Positions 17,994-28,097 are shown, counted from the first letter of the stretch. The stretch: DNA of 64,000 nucleotides from Gammaproteobacteria bacterium (GCA_029884165.1 JAOUIH010000012.1:1-64000); one strand, 5' to 3'. Numbers and translations: made by a program. Notes: generated from the letters alone by a model not told the origin.

Positions 17994-18261
17994 CGGGAAC
18001 CTCGTAAAAGGTCGGGTGCCGGTAGATCTTGTCCTCTGCCGGCTCGAAAAACGCGGCCGCCTCGCCCGGGTCCGATGCGACGATGTCGGTCGAGCGAACG
18101 ACCCAGATACTCACGCCTTCGCTGCGGCGCGTATAAGTGTCACGCGCGTGATCGAGCGCCATCTGCGCATCGGCGGCATGCACGCTGCCGACGTGCCGGT
18201 GGCTCAACCCGGATTTCGAGCGAATGAATACCTCGTAGAGCGGCCAGTCCTGCTTCGTCAC
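17974..18261 (-). CDS. paaB: Phenylacetyl-CoA epoxidase small subunit
   Basis: This 95-residue protein (LYEVFIRSKSGLSHRHVGSV near the start) matches PaaB along its whole length. PaaB bridges PaaAC heterodimers in the epoxidase. It lies 18 bp after paaA and overlaps paaC by 20 bp. Confidence 0.95.
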   Translation of the reverse strand: MTKQDWPLYEVFIRSKSGLSHRHVGSVHAADAQMALDHARDTYTRRSEGVSIWVVRSTDIVASDPGEAAAFFEPAEDKIYRHPTFYEVPDGVENI

Positions 18262-18279
18262 TGCAGCGCCTCCCGATCG

Positions 18280-19272
18280 TCAGGCCGCATTCTTCGCGGC
18301 ACGTTTTTCCGCATGCGCCACCGCCGCCTCGCGCACCCAGGCGCCGCCCTCGTGAGCGCGACGGCGTGTTTCCATGCGCTGCCGGTTGCAGGGCCCGTTG
18401 CCCTTCAGCACCTCGTGAAATTCGCTCCAATCGATCTCGCCGAAGCGGTAATGCCGAGCCTCGCGATCGTATTCGAGTTCGTCATCCGGCACTTCAAGGC
18501 CGAGGAACTCGGCCTGCGGCACGGTGACGTCGACGAACTTCTGGCGCAGCTCGTCATTACTGAAGCGCTTGATTTTCCACTTCATCGACTGAGCGCTGTG
18601 CTGAGAGTCGCCGTCACTCGGCCCGAACATCATCAGCGACGGCCACCACCAGCGATCGAGTGCATCCTGGGCCATCGCCTGTTGTGCTTCATTGCCGCGA
18701 CACAGAGTCAGCATGATTTCGAAACCCTGCCGCTGGTGGAAGCTCTCTTCTTTGCAGATCCGTATCATCGCGCGGGCGTACGGCCCGTAAGAGCAGCGGC
18801 ATAACGGGATCTGGTTCATGATCGCGGCACCATCGACGAGCCAGCCGATCGCCCCGATGTCGGCCCAGCTGAGCGTCGGGTAGTTGAAGATGCTCGAATA
18901 CTTCGCCCTGCCCTCCAACAGTTGCTCAACCATCTGGTCGCGCGAAATGCCGAGCGTCTCCGCCGAGCTGTACAGGTACAAGCCATGCCCGGCCTCGTCC
19001 TGCACCTTGGCCAGCAGGATTGCCTTGCGCTTCAGCGAGGGGGCACGGGTCAGCCAGTTGCCTTCCGGCTGCATGCCGATGATTTCCGAATGGGCGTGCT
19101 GGGAAATCTGCCGGATCAGCGTCTTGCGATAGGCGGCCGGCATCCAGTCTTTCGGCTCGATCTTTTCCTCCGCGTCGATGCGAGCCTGGAATCGCGCCAG
19201 CTGCTCCGGCGTTTCCTGCCCGTCGGCGAGCTCCGCCGCGCTATTCGCCTGGTCCAGTCCCTGCGTGTACAT
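18280..19272 (-). CDS. paaA: Phenylacetyl-CoA epoxidase catalytic subunit
   Basis: This 330-residue diiron monooxygenase subunit converts phenylacetyl-CoA to the ring-1,2-epoxide. The iron ligands are in the ferritin-like bundle, including [12 protein letters not shown] and [13 protein letters not shown]. The C-terminus has [20 protein letters not shown], typical of PaaA. The gene leads the paaABCDE block, 73 bp after paaI, so a second promoter may lie between them. Confidence 0.96.
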   Translation of the reverse strand: MYTQGLDQANSAAELADGQETPEQLARFQARIDAEEKIEPKDWMPAAYRKTLIRQISQHAHSEIIGMQPEGNWLTRAPSLKRKAILLAKVQDEAGHGLYLYSSAETLGISRDQMVEQLLEGRAKYSSIFNYPTLSWADIGAIGWLVDGAAIMNQIPLCRCSYGPYARAMIRICKEESFHQRQGFEIMLTLCRGNEAQQAMAQDALDRWWWPSLMMFGPSDGDSQHSAQSMKWKIKRFSNDELRQKFVDVTVPQAEFLGLEVPDDELEYDREARHYRFGEIDWSEFHEVLKGNGPCNRQRMETRRRAHEGGAWVREAAVAHAEKRAAKNAA

Positions 19273-19347
19273 CAGCCGCTCCGCGTGACGCCCGGTGAGT
19301 CGGTCAAATTGTCACATTTTCTGCGTGTTTTCAATTTGGTTTGTATC
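19273..19347 (-). promoter_or_regulatory. paaI-paaA interval with GATACAAA element
   Basis: This is the only real gap in the paaX-to-paaE run. Read on the minus strand it starts with GATACAAA, next to the paaI stop. TTGAAA follows, a possible -35 box. GATAC(A/G)AA also occurs at 20755-20762, just after the predicted paaZ -10 box. A shared PaaX site is possible but unproven. Confidence 0.35.
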
Positions 19348-19783
19348 AGTTTGCGCCCTCCTCGGGCAGGACCGGCCGCCGCGTCGCGTGCGAACGGCCG
19401 CGAAACAGCGCGATTTCCTCGCCGCGCTGATTAACGATGCTGACGTCGTAGATGCCCGAACGGCCGCCGCGGCTGCGCTCGGTCGCCACGGCCGTCAGGC
19501 GGTCGCCCAGGGCGGCCGGACGCAGGAACTCGATGGCGCCACCGGCGGCGAGAGTCAGCACGTTGTACGAATTGCAGGCATAGGCGAACGCCGAATCGGC
19601 GAGCGTGAACAGGAATCCCCCGTGGCAGACCTGGAACCCGTTGAGCATCGACCCGGTCACCGTCATCACCGCGCTCGCCGAACCGCGCCCGACAGAGTCG
19701 ATACGGATGCCCAGTTCCCGCGACGCAGCGTCGTCGTCGAACATTCTTGCTGCGCAGCGGGCCGCCATTTCTTTTTCGTTCAC
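19346..19783 (-). CDS. paaI: Hydroxyphenylacetyl-CoA thioesterase
   Basis: This 145-residue hot-dog thioesterase has the PaaI signature CHGGFLFTLADSAFAYACNS, which includes the catalytic Asp. It hydrolyses ring-hydroxylated or stalled CoA intermediates and so spares CoA when the Paa route jams. Its start overlaps the paaX stop by 4 bp, so regulator and thioesterase form a coupled pair at the head of the catabolic run. Confidence 0.93.
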   Translation of the reverse strand: MNEKEMAARCAARMFDDDAASRELGIRIDSVGRGSASAVMTVTGSMLNGFQVCHGGFLFTLADSAFAYACNSYNVLTLAAGGAIEFLRPAALGDRLTAVATERSRGGRSGIYDVSIVNQRGEEIALFRGRSHATRRPVLPEEGAN

Positions 19784-20715
19784 GACTTATTTCTCCGGAG
19801 GCCGCCGAATCGATCGTAAAACTCGCGCGCAGGTGACGGCAAGGGTCCCGCCGCGGTCTCAATGTGCTGGTCCAGGTACCGGTCCGCGTCCGCGTACACG
19901 ACAAGGTAAAGCTCCCGGCACAGCCGGTAGGCGGCAAGGCCATGCCAGTCGGCTGGCAGCAGCGGCGGCGGCAATTGCGGATCGCGCAGCAGTATGCGCC
20001 GATATTCCTGGATCGCGAGCGAGCGCACCAGGAATGCCTCCAGGGGCTCGAGCCTGTGCGCCCTGCGGAGCGCGGCGCAGACCGGCCGGAACCTGGCGAT
20101 GAAGGCCGCGTAGCGCGCGTCTATGTCCGCCAGGTTCCAGCTCTTCGCAGCAAGTCCGCGAAGCATGTGGTCGTGCCGCACGCTGCCGCTCTTCGCGCCC
20201 AGCACGACGACGGCCTCCGTACCGCCGTGACGGGCGATCGCGTCATCCAGTTCGGCGCGATCGGGCTCGGGATGGACCATCAGGCCGGCGCCGATCGAGC
20301 CGAAGCCGAGCCAGATCATGTCCTTGCGCAGCGCATCGCGCGCGGCGGGCGCCAGGCCCGCGAGCAGCACGATGCACCACTCGCCGCGCCAGCGCTGCCT
20401 GGGCTCGCCGTAGATGCGCTGCGTCGCCTGGTGGAAGCGGAGCGCGCCGTCCACGGTAAGCCCGTAGTAGCTCCGCCGCCCGACGCTCTGGGACTCGAGC
20501 CAGCCGTCCCGGGACAGCCGGAACACCGAGGTCCGGACCAGCCGCTCGCTGATCCCGAACTCGCCCAGCGCGCGGATCAGGCTACCCAGCCAGACAGACC
20601 CGCCACGCGGCGCGAACGAGTCACCGAACACGGTCATGATGAGCGAACTGGCGCGGCGCGTGGGCCGCGCGTTGAATTCCTCGATCAATTTCCGGGTCGC
20701 CTGGTGAATTGGCAT
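19780..20715 (-). CDS. paaX: Phenylacetic acid degradation repressor
   Basis: This 311-residue PaaX-family regulator has an N-terminal winged helix (ASSLIMTVFGDSFAPRGG, FGISERLVRTSVFRLSRDGW) and the C-terminal PaaX domain. PaaX represses paa genes and releases DNA on binding phenylacetyl-CoA. The ATG at 20715 fits the family N-terminus; the earlier start at 20814 adds unrelated residues. It is divergent from paaZ across 122 bp and overlaps paaI by 4 bp. No strong ribosome-binding site precedes it. Confidence 0.94.
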   Translation of the reverse strand: MPIHQATRKLIEEFNARPTRRASSLIMTVFGDSFAPRGGSVWLGSLIRALGEFGISERLVRTSVFRLSRDGWLESQSVGRRSYYGLTVDGALRFHQATQRIYGEPRQRWRGEWCIVLLAGLAPAARDALRKDMIWLGFGSIGAGLMVHPEPDRAELDDAIARHGGTEAVVVLGAKSGSVRHDHMLRGLAAKSWNLADIDARYAAFIARFRPVCAALRRAHRLEPLEAFLVRSLAIQEYRRILLRDPQLPPPLLPADWHGLAAYRLCRELYLVVYADADRYLDQHIETAAGPLPSPAREFYDRFGGLRRNKS

Positions 20716-20724
20716 GGCTGCTGT

Positions 20725-20762
20725 TTGCGCAAGTTCCGGCCGAACGTACAATCCGATACGAA
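20725..20762 (+). promoter_or_regulatory. Putative paaZ promoter with adjacent GATACGAA element
   Basis: A weak -35 TTGCGC (20725-20730) and a good -10 TACAAT (20747-20752) are 16 bp apart. GATACGAA (20755-20762) falls where transcription would begin, a natural place for repression by divergently encoded PaaX. A related GATACAAA occurs between paaI and paaA. Confidence 0.45.
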
Positions 20763-20837
20763 ATTTTTCAATCTGGCCGTTATCCTGTATCCCAAGCACA
20801 GGTTTGCGCGCCACATCGCCGCGTATGGAGCAGTCTC

Positions 20838-22889
20838 ATGGAACTCGGCAGCTTTGCATGCAATCAGTGGGTAACCGGCAGCGGCAGAGGCCAGACGTTG
20901 AGGAGCGCCGTCGATGGCGCCGAGATCGGGACGATCGACAGCAGCGGGCTCGACTTCACCGCAATGCACTCGTTCGCACGCGACGTCGGTGGTCCCAAGC
21001 TACGGCGCATGACGTTTCACCAGCGCGCGCTGCTCCTTAAATCGCTTGCGCAGTACCTGTCAGAGCGCAAGGAAGAGTTCTACGAACTGTCGACGATGAC
21101 CGGCGCGACCCGGGCCGACAGCTGGATCGATATCGACGGCGGTATCTCGACGCTGTTCGTCTATTCCGGCAAGGGTCGGCGCGAACTGCCGAACGCAGGA
21201 CTCGTGCTGGACGGCCCGCCGGAGTCCCTGTCGCGCAAGGGCAGCTTCGTGGGACAGCACGTCTGGCTTCCGAAGCACGGCGTCGCACTGCACATCAATG
21301 CGTTCAACTTCCCCTGCTGGGGCATGCTCGAGAAACTCGCGCCGGCGCTGCTGGCCGGCGTGCCGGTCATCGTGAAGCCGGCATCGGCAACCGCCTACCT
21401 CACCGAGCGCATCGTGCGCCGAATCATCGAATCCGGGCTGCTTCCGGAAGGCGCCCTGCAACTCGTCTGCGGCGGCGTCGGCAACCTGATCGACCGACTC
21501 GACTGCCAGGACACGATAGCCTTCACCGGTTCCAAGAGCACCGCCGAGAAGCTGCAGGTGCACCCGCGCCTGCTGGCCCAATCGGTACGCTTTACCGCCG
21601 AGACCGATTCGCTCAATGCGTCGATCCTCGGGCCCGATGCCATGCCCGGCACACCGGAATTCGACCTGTTCGTCGCAGAGGTAGTGCGCGAGATGACGAG
21701 CAAGGCCGGGCAGAAGTGCACGGCGATCAGGCGCATCCTCGCGCCCGCGTCCGTAACCGGGGATCTCGGGAGTGCACTGTCGAAATCGCTGGCAGAACTC
21801 CGCATAGGCAACCCGGCCCGCAAGGACGTGCAGATGGGCGCGCTGGCCAGCCTGGGACAGCGCGAGGAGCTGCGCCAGCGTATCGCCATGCTCGCCGCCG
21901 AGTCCTCGCTGCTGCTGGACGGCGGCGACGATCCGCACCTGCTCGAGGCGGATGCCGACAAGGGTGCTTTCGTCGGGCCGACCCTGCTCGTTTGCGAACG
22001 CCCCCTGGCCGCGACGGCCGTGCATTCGGTCGAGGCTTTCGGGCCGGTCGCCACGATCCTGCCGTACGAGTCGCTGGACGACGCGATCGAGCTGCTGCGG
22101 CTCGGCGGCGGCAGCCTGGCCGGCTCGATATTCACGAACGACGACGCCGCGGCGCGCGAACTCGTCCTCGGCGCCGCGCCATGGCACGGCCGCATGCTGA
22201 TTGTGAACCGTCATTGCGGCGCCGAGTCGACCGGCCACGGCTCGCCGCTGCCGCATCTGGTGCATGGCGGCCCGGGCCGCGCCGGCGGCGGCGAGGAACT
22301 CGGCGGTATCCGTGGCGTGCTGCACTACATGCAGCGCACGGCGCTGCAGGGCTCGCCCGAAACGCTCGCGGCCGTCGGCGGACGTTGGATCAGGGGCGCG
22401 AACGAGAATCGCGCCGCGCCGCACCCGTTCCGCAAGACCTTCGACGAGCTGCAGCTCGGTGACACGTTCATGAGCGCCGAGCGCGTCGTCAGCATGGAAG
22501 ACATCGAACATTTCGCCGAATTCACCGGCGACCGCTTCTACGCCCACACGGACGAGGCTGCGGCGAGAAAGAACCCGTTTTTCGACGGCCGGGTCGCGCA
22601 CGGCTACCTGATCGTCTCCTTCGCGGCCGGGCTGTTCGTCGACCCGGAATTCGGGCCGGTGCTCGCGAACTACGGCCTCGACGAGCTGCGCTTCGCGAAG
22701 CCGGTCAATCCCGGCGACGCCTTGAAGGTTCGGCTGACCTGCAAGCAGAAGACCTTGCGCGAGGGCTCCGGCTACGGCGAGGTCCGCTGGGACACCGAGG
22801 TCACGAACCAGGCCGGCGACATTGTCGCCGCCTACGATGTGCTCACTATGGTGGCGACCAGCGAGCAGTGGCAGGGTATGAACGGCTGA
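20838..22889 (+). CDS. paaZ: Oxepin-CoA hydrolase / 3-oxo-5,6-dehydrosuberyl-CoA semialdehyde dehydrogenase
   Basis: This 683-residue bifunctional enzyme opens the oxepin-CoA ring and oxidises the resulting aldehyde with NADP+. An N-terminal aldehyde dehydrogenase domain (about 1-520) shows the Glu in [12 protein letters not shown] and the nucleophile Cys in [12 protein letters not shown]. The C-terminal MaoC hydratase domain shows the dyad [15 protein letters not shown]. The ATG at 20838 fits the family start. It is divergent from paaX and ends 1 bp from the convergent Lrp-type gene. Confidence 0.95.
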   Translation: MELGSFACNQWVTGSGRGQTLRSAVDGAEIGTIDSSGLDFTAMHSFARDVGGPKLRRMTFHQRALLLKSLAQYLSERKEEFYELSTMTGATRADSWIDIDGGISTLFVYSGKGRRELPNAGLVLDGPPESLSRKGSFVGQHVWLPKHGVALHINAFNFPCWGMLEKLAPALLAGVPVIVKPASATAYLTERIVRRIIESGLLPEGALQLVCGGVGNLIDRLDCQDTIAFTGSKSTAEKLQVHPRLLAQSVRFTAETDSLNASILGPDAMPGTPEFDLFVAEVVREMTSKAGQKCTAIRRILAPASVTGDLGSALSKSLAELRIGNPARKDVQMGALASLGQREELRQRIAMLAAESSLLLDGGDDPHLLEADADKGAFVGPTLLVCERPLAATAVHSVEAFGPVATILPYESLDDAIELLRLGGGSLAGSIFTNDDAAARELVLGAAPWHGRMLIVNRHCGAESTGHGSPLPHLVHGGPGRAGGGEELGGIRGVLHYMQRTALQGSPETLAAVGGRWIRGANENRAAPHPFRKTFDELQLGDTFMSAERVVSMEDIEHFAEFTGDRFYAHTDEAAARKNPFFDGRVAHGYLIVSFAAGLFVDPEFGPVLANYGLDELRFAKPVNPGDALKVRLTCKQKTLREGSGYGEVRWDTEVTNQAGDIVAAYDVLTMVATSEQWQGMNG

Positions 22890-22890
22890 T

Positions 22891-23376
22891 TCAGGCCCTG
22901 AACGGCAGCGCCGTGTCGGCCTTGATCTCCTTGAGGATGATGTTCGAGCGCACCTGCGAAACGCCGGGCAGCTTGAGGATGAAGTCGTCGAGAAAGCGGT
23001 TGTAGGCGTCCATGTCCTCCACGACGACGCGCAGGTGATAATCGGCCTCGCCGCTGGTCGCGAAACACTCCAGCACCTCGGGATGGCGGCGCACCTCGCG
23101 CACGAAGTTCTCCACGTTTTGTTCCTCGTGGCGCGCCAATGACACGAGGGTCATCGACGACAGCGTGAAGCCCGCCCTGCGCGGGTTGACGATCGCCGCG
23201 TAGCGCTCGATGACGCCGGACTGCTCGAGCGCCCGGACGCGGCGCCAGCAGGCGGAGCTCGACATCCCCACCTTGTCCGCGAGTTCCTGCATCGTCAGCC
23301 GGCTGTCGCGCTGCAGCTCGGTCAGGATCGCGCGATCCTTGCGGCTCAGCGGCTCTGTCCCGGTTTGCTTTCCCAT
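22891..23376 (-). CDS. Lrp/AsnC family regulator
   Basis: This 161-residue protein has an N-terminal helix-turn-helix (LSRKDRAILTELQRDSRLTM, ADKVGMSSSACWRRVRALE) and a C-terminal RAM effector domain, which binds amino acids or related acids. It is divergent from the indolepyruvate oxidoreductase gene across an AT-rich 140-bp interval and most probably controls it, perhaps in response to an aromatic amino acid. The regulatory link and ligand are inferred from position. Confidence 0.9.
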   Translation of the reverse strand: MGKQTGTEPLSRKDRAILTELQRDSRLTMQELADKVGMSSSACWRRVRALEQSGVIERYAAIVNPRRAGFTLSSMTLVSLARHEEQNVENFVREVRRHPEVLECFATSGEADYHLRVVVEDMDAYNRFLDDFILKLPGVSQVRSNIILKEIKADTALPFRA

Positions 23377-23516
23377 AGGCTATAAATTACCCGTTTTTTT
23401 ACATTTAGTGAAATATTTTCCGGGTTTCCATCCATTTTTCGGGAAGTCTGGCACCCTTTTGCGCGGCGAACCTGCGATCATGTTCTGCTCCGGGCTGCCG
23501 ACCGAAGGACGAAAGC
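23377..23516. promoter_or_regulatory. AT-rich divergent control region between Lrp-type gene and ior
   Basis: Its 23380-23450 part is strikingly AT-rich for this chromosome and contains the near-palindrome GAAATATTTTC (23410-23420), of the kind bound by Lrp-family proteins. The ior start is preceded by AAGGA with 7-nt spacing. Confidence 0.4.
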
Positions 23517-26500
23517 ATGGCCGTCGCGACCGCCGCCAGGCGCGGGTTCCCCCTCGACAACTACGAACTGATCGACCGTTACCGGCGCGAATCCGGCCGC
23601 GTCTACCTGACCGGCACCCAGGCCCTAGTGAAGCTGCCGCTGATGCAACGCGCCATGGACTACGCGGCCGGCCTGAACACGGCGGGCTTCATCAGCGGCT
23701 ACCGCGGCTCGCCGCTCGGCGCTTACGACCAGGAGCTCTGGCGGGCGCAGGAGTTCCTGGACCGCAGCAACATCCGCTTCCTGCCGGCGGTGAACGAGGA
23801 CCTGGCCGCGACGGCAGTCCACGGCACGCAGCAGGTGGAAGGCGATCCACGCCGGGACGTCGATGGCGTATTCGCGATCTGGTACGGCAAGGGCCCCGGG
23901 CTCGACCGCGCCGGCGACGCCCTGAAACATGGCAACGCATACGGCAGTTCGCCGCACGGCGGCGTGCTGGTCGTCGCCGGCGACGACCACGGCTGTGTCT
24001 CCTCGTCGATGCCGCACCAGTCTGACGTCGCGTTCATGACCTGGCTGATGCCGAACCTGAACCCTGCGAGCGTCGCCGAGTACCTGGAGTTCGGTCTGTG
24101 GGGGATCGCGCTGTCCCGCTACAGCGGCATGTGGGTGGGCTTCAAGGCGATATCCGAGACCGTCGAGTCCGGGATGTCGGTCGAGTTGCCGCCCTACCCC
24201 CAATTCGTGCTGCCCGATAATTTCGTGCCGCCGCCCGACGGGCTGCACATCCGCTGGCCCGACCTGCCCGGCCCGCAGATCGAGGAGCGCCTGATTGCGA
24301 AGAAAGCGGCGACGCTGGCTTTCGCCGAGGCGAACCCGATCGACCGTCGCATCGTCAACACGCCGGACGCACGCTACGGCATCGTCACGACCGGCAAGGC
24401 ACACCTCGACCTGCTGGAGGCGCTGCGCCTGCTGGGCATCGACCGCGAAGTTGCGCTGCAGATCGGCCTGGACATCTACAAGGTGGGCATGGTCTGGCCG
24501 CTCGCGCACGACTCGGCACTGGACTTCGTGCGCGGCAAGCGCGAGGTGCTCGTCGTCGAGGAGAAGCGGGGTATCATCGAGAGCCAGTTCAAGGAGTACT
24601 TCTACGATTACCCGGGCCGCAAGCCGGAGCGCATGGTCGGCAAGGAGGACGAGTCCGGCCGGCCACTGATCCCGTGGACCGGCGAGCTGTCGCCGCTGAT
24701 GCTCGCCGGCGTCGTCGCGCGGCGCCTGGATGCGCTCGGCATCACGAAGGGCCTGGCCGAGCGCGCGGACCAGCTGCGGGAGCGCAGCACACCGGCCATG
24801 GAGATCGGCGGCGCATCCCGCAAACCATATTTCTGTTCCGGCTGCCCGCACAACACATCCACGAAAGTGCCAGAAGGGTCCGATGCGCTGGCGGGCATCG
24901 GCTGTCACTTCATGGCGGCATGGATGGATCGCGACACCGAGGGCCTGATCCAGATGGGCGGCGAAGGCGTCAACTGGATCACGCGCTCGATGTTCAGCGG
25001 CGGACGGCACGTATTCCAGAACCTCGGCGACGGCACCTATTACCACTCGGGCTCGCTCGCGATCCGCCAGGCGCTCGCCGCGAACACCAACATCACGTTC
25101 AAGATCCTGTTCAACGACGCGGTCGCCATGACGGGAGGCCAGCCGGTGGACGGGCCGCTGACGGTCGAGCGCGTCGCCCATTCCGTACGCGCCGAGGGCG
25201 TCGAGCGGATCGCGCTGGTCTCCGACGAGCCGGAGCGCTTCCGCCAGGCCGATCTCCCGCCCGGCACGACGATCTCGCATCGGCGCGAGCTCGATGTCAT
25301 CCAGCGCGAGCTCCGGGAGATCCCGGGTGTCACGGTGCTGATCTACGCGCAGGCCTGCGCGACGGAAAAGCGCCGCCGGCGCAAGCGCGGCCTGCTCGAG
25401 GACCCGCAGCGCTACGCGGTAATCAACGACCTCGTGTGCGAGGGCTGCGGCGACTGCTCCGTCGAATCGAACTGCCTGTCGGTCGTGCCGAAGGAGACGC
25501 CGTTCGGCCGCAAGCGACAGATCGACCAGTCGAGCTGCAACAAGGATTTTTCCTGCCTGAACGGTTTCTGCCCGAGCTTCGTCACCGTCGAGGGCGCCGA
25601 GCGAAGGACACGCGCGGCAGCGGGGGCGGGATTTCCTGCCGAAGCAATCGCGGCGCTGCCGGATGCCGCCCTGCCCGACATCGGCGACACCTACGACCTG
25701 CTGGTAACCGGAGTCGGCGGGACAGGCGTGGTCACCGTCGGCGCGCTGATCACGATGGCCGCGCACCTGGAGTCGAGGGGCGCCAGCGTCCTCGACTTCA
25801 TGGGCTTCTCGCAGAAATTCGGGCCGGTGCTGAGCTACATACGAATCTCGCCCGAACCGAAGAAACTGAACCAGGTGCGCATCGACCACGAGCAGGCCGA
25901 TGCGCTGATCGGCTGCGATCTCGTCGTCAGCACCTCGCGCAAGGCATCGACGACGTATCGACGCGGCCACACGCGCGCCGTCATCAATACGACCGAGATG
26001 CCGACGGCGGATTTCGTGCTGCATCGAGACGCAAACCTGGACGCCGCACGACGCATTGGCGCAATTCGCGACATCGTCGGCGAGGAGCGACTGTCGACGC
26101 TGGCCGCAAACCGCGTCGCGACTTCGTTCCTCGGCGACACGATCTATTCGAACGTCGTGATGCTCGGATTCGCGTGGCAGCACGGACTGATACCCGTGTC
26201 GCGGGCAGCCCTCGAGCGCGCGATCGAGTTGAATGGGGTCAAGGTCCCGGAAAACCTGCGCGCCTTCGGCATAGGCCGGCTTGCAGCCGCGGAGCCCGCG
26301 TACGTCGAGTCGCTGGTAGGCAGCCCGGACGATACGCAGGAAACGCTGGGGCAGGTCATCGCGCGCCGTGTCGCCTTCCTCACCGAGTACCAGGACTCGC
26401 GACTTGCCCAGAAGTACGAGGCCCTGGTCGAACGGGTACGCGCCGCGGAGTCATCCCTGCACCTGCCGGGCGCCGCGGCGCTGACGGAGGCCGTCGCGCG

Positions 26501-26996
26501 CGCTTATTTCCGGCTACTCGCCTGCAAGGACGAGTACGAAGTCGCACGCCTGCACACGTCGACCGGATTCCTGGAAGGGCTGCGCTCGGAATTCGGCCCG
26601 CAAGCCAGGATCCGCTTCCACCTGGCCCCGCCGGTCCTCGGCGGCAAGCCTGACGCTCGCGGCCGGCCGCCGAAGCGCGAATTCGGCGCCTGGATGGTGC
26701 CCGTATTCCGTCTGCTGGCCCGCATGAGACGCCTGCGCGGCACGGTATTCGACCCCTTTGGCTACACGGCCGAGCGCCGGATGGAACGGCGGCTGGTCGT
26801 CGAGTTCGAAAACCAGGTCGGGTCGCTGCTGGAGGCACTGGACGCTGGCAACCGCGACCGCGCAGCGGCCGTCATCCGCCTGTACCTCGACATGCGCGGT
26901 TTCGGTCCCGTCAAGCTCGAGGCCGTGACGCGCGTGCGTGCGGAGATCCGCTCCGCGCTGGCGCAGATCTCGCCGGGCCTCGGCAAGGCGGCCTGA
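23517..26996 (+). CDS. Fused indolepyruvate:ferredoxin oxidoreductase
   Basis: This 1159-residue enzyme oxidatively decarboxylates arylpyruvates to aryl-acetyl-CoA with ferredoxin as acceptor. The N-terminal 2-oxoacid:ferredoxin part (FISGYRGSPLGAYD) is followed by a TPP-binding region (CSGCPHNTSTKVPEGSDA, GIGCHFMAAWMD), a cysteine-rich cluster region (CEGCGDCSVESNC, CNKDFSCLNGFCP) and a C-terminal gamma-like domain (GVGGTGVVTVGALI). Archaeal and anaerobic enzymes split these between IorA and IorB; one long chain is usual in aerobic proteobacteria. Next to paa genes that lack paaK, it could turn phenylpyruvate straight into phenylacetyl-CoA. Confidence 0.92.
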   Translation: MAVATAARRGFPLDNYELIDRYRRESGRVYLTGTQALVKLPLMQRAMDYAAGLNTAGFISGYRGSPLGAYDQELWRAQEFLDRSNIRFLPAVNEDLAATAVHGTQQVEGDPRRDVDGVFAIWYGKGPGLDRAGDALKHGNAYGSSPHGGVLVVAGDDHGCVSSSMPHQSDVAFMTWLMPNLNPASVAEYLEFGLWGIALSRYSGMWVGFKAISETVESGMSVELPPYPQFVLPDNFVPPPDGLHIRWPDLPGPQIEERLIAKKAATLAFAEANPIDRRIVNTPDARYGIVTTGKAHLDLLEALRLLGIDREVALQIGLDIYKVGMVWPLAHDSALDFVRGKREVLVVEEKRGIIESQFKEYFYDYPGRKPERMVGKEDESGRPLIPWTGELSPLMLAGVVARRLDALGITKGLAERADQLRERSTPAMEIGGASRKPYFCSGCPHNTSTKVPEGSDALAGIGCHFMAAWMDRDTEGLIQMGGEGVNWITRSMFSGGRHVFQNLGDGTYYHSGSLAIRQALAANTNITFKILFNDAVAMTGGQPVDGPLTVERVAHSVRAEGVERIALVSDEPERFRQADLPPGTTISHRRELDVIQRELREIPGVTVLIYAQACATEKRRRRKRGLLEDPQRYAVINDLVCEGCGDCSVESNCLSVVPKETPFGRKRQIDQSSCNKDFSCLNGFCPSFVTVEGAERRTRAAAGAGFPAEAIAALPDAALPDIGDTYDLLVTGVGGTGVVTVGALITMAAHLESRGASVLDFMGFSQKFGPVLSYIRISPEPKKLNQVRIDHEQADALIGCDLVVSTSRKASTTYRRGHTRAVINTTEMPTADFVLHRDANLDAARRIGAIRDIVGEERLSTLAANRVATSFLGDTIYSNVVMLGFAWQHGLIPVSRAALERAIELNGVKVPENLRAFGIGRLAAAEPAYVESLVGSPDDTQETLGQVIARRVAFLTEYQDSRLAQKYEALVERVRAAESSLHLPGAAALTEAVARAYFRLLACKDEYEVARLHTSTGFLEGLRSEFGPQARIRFHLAPPVLGGKPDARGRPPKREFGAWMVPVFRLLARMRRLRGTVFDPFGYTAERRMERRLVVEFENQVGSLLEALDAGNRDRAAAVIRLYLDMRGFGPVKLEAVTRVRAEIRSALAQISPGLGKAA

Positions 26997-27047
26997 GCGG
27001 ACAAGTCGCGGGTATCGGTTTCGACCGGCGCGTGCGAAGATGCCGCG

Positions 27048-28094
27048 ATGCTCGACGTGCTCGACGAACCCGTCATCCGCTACGCGTACCCGGCCAACCC
27101 GGAATCCGGCGGCATCCTCGAACTCGAGCCGGGCCTCGTCTGGCTGCGCATGCCGCTGCCGTTCGCACTCGATCACATCAACCTCTGGCTGCTCGCCGAT
27201 GGTGCCGGCTGGGTCATGGTCGACACCGGCGCCGGCACGGACGATGCCAGGGCAATCTGGGAACGAACCCTCGAGCGAGTCGTCGGTTCCGCACGCGTCG
27301 AACGCGTCATCGTCACCCATTTGCACCCGGATCACGTTGGCAACGCCGGTTGGCTGTGCGACCGGCTGTCGGCGACGCTCTGGATGAGTCGCGAGGAATA
27401 CATGCTCTGCCGTGTGCTGTGCGCCGACACCGGCCGCCCCGCGCCGCCGGAGGGTAAGGCCTTCTATCACGGCGCGGGTTTCCCGCCGGAGGCGATGCAC
27501 CGCTACGAGAAGATGTTCGGCATGTTCGGCCGCTTCGTCGCCTCACTGCCCGAGTCGTACCGGCGCCTCAAGGACCGGGACCGAATCGAGATAGGCGAGC
27601 GCAGCTGGGAGGTCGTCGTCGGCCGCGGCCACTCCCCGGAACATGCCTGCCTGTACGATGCGGACAATAACGTGCTGATCGGCGGCGACCAGCTGCTCCC
27701 GACGATCTCGTCGCACATCGGCGTCTATCCCACGGAACCGGACGCCGACCCGCTGGCCGAATGGCTGAGTTCGTTGAAACACATGGAGAGCCGCGTACCG
27801 GACGACGTGCTGGTGCTGCCGTCACACGGCCGGCCGTTTCGTGGCGCGCATGCGAGGCTCGACCAGCTGCAGCGCGAACACGAGGCGGCGCTCGAAAAAT
27901 TGCTCGAGATGTGCCGGGAGCCGCGCCGCGCCGTGGACGTTTTCCCGGCGCTGTTTCGCAGCCGCGTGCGCGAGAATACCTATGTCATGGCGGCCGGCGA
28001 ATCGATCGCGCACCTCAACTACCTGCGCAACCAGAAACTGATCGAACTTTGGACGGATGCCGACGGGGTCAACTGGTACCAGGCGAGTGCCTGA
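27048..28094 (+). CDS. Metallo-beta-lactamase-fold hydrolase
   Basis: This 348-residue cytoplasmic protein has the metal-binding signature THLHPDHVGN and later ligands in GRGHSPEHAC and SHGRPF. A C-terminal helical extension of about 90 residues resembles RoxB/LACTB2-type hydrolases that cleave thioesters or nucleic acids. It starts 51 bp after the oxidoreductase stop on the same strand, so a role in CoA-thioester or aromatic metabolism is possible. The substrate is not visible from sequence. Confidence 0.85.
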   Translation: MLDVLDEPVIRYAYPANPESGGILELEPGLVWLRMPLPFALDHINLWLLADGAGWVMVDTGAGTDDARAIWERTLERVVGSARVERVIVTHLHPDHVGNAGWLCDRLSATLWMSREEYMLCRVLCADTGRPAPPEGKAFYHGAGFPPEAMHRYEKMFGMFGRFVASLPESYRRLKDRDRIEIGERSWEVVVGRGHSPEHACLYDADNNVLIGGDQLLPTISSHIGVYPTEPDADPLAEWLSSLKHMESRVPDDVLVLPSHGRPFRGAHARLDQLQREHEAALEKLLEMCREPRRAVDVFPALFRSRVRENTYVMAAGESIAHLNYLRNQKLIELWTDADGVNWYQASA

Positions 28095-28097
28095 TCC

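Noticed and set aside
23625-26183. 852-codon open frame antisense to the oxidoreductase gene
   Set aside because: It mirrors a well-supported conserved enzyme in GC-rich DNA, where the antisense frame lacks stops; there is no domain, signal peptide or ribosome-binding site.
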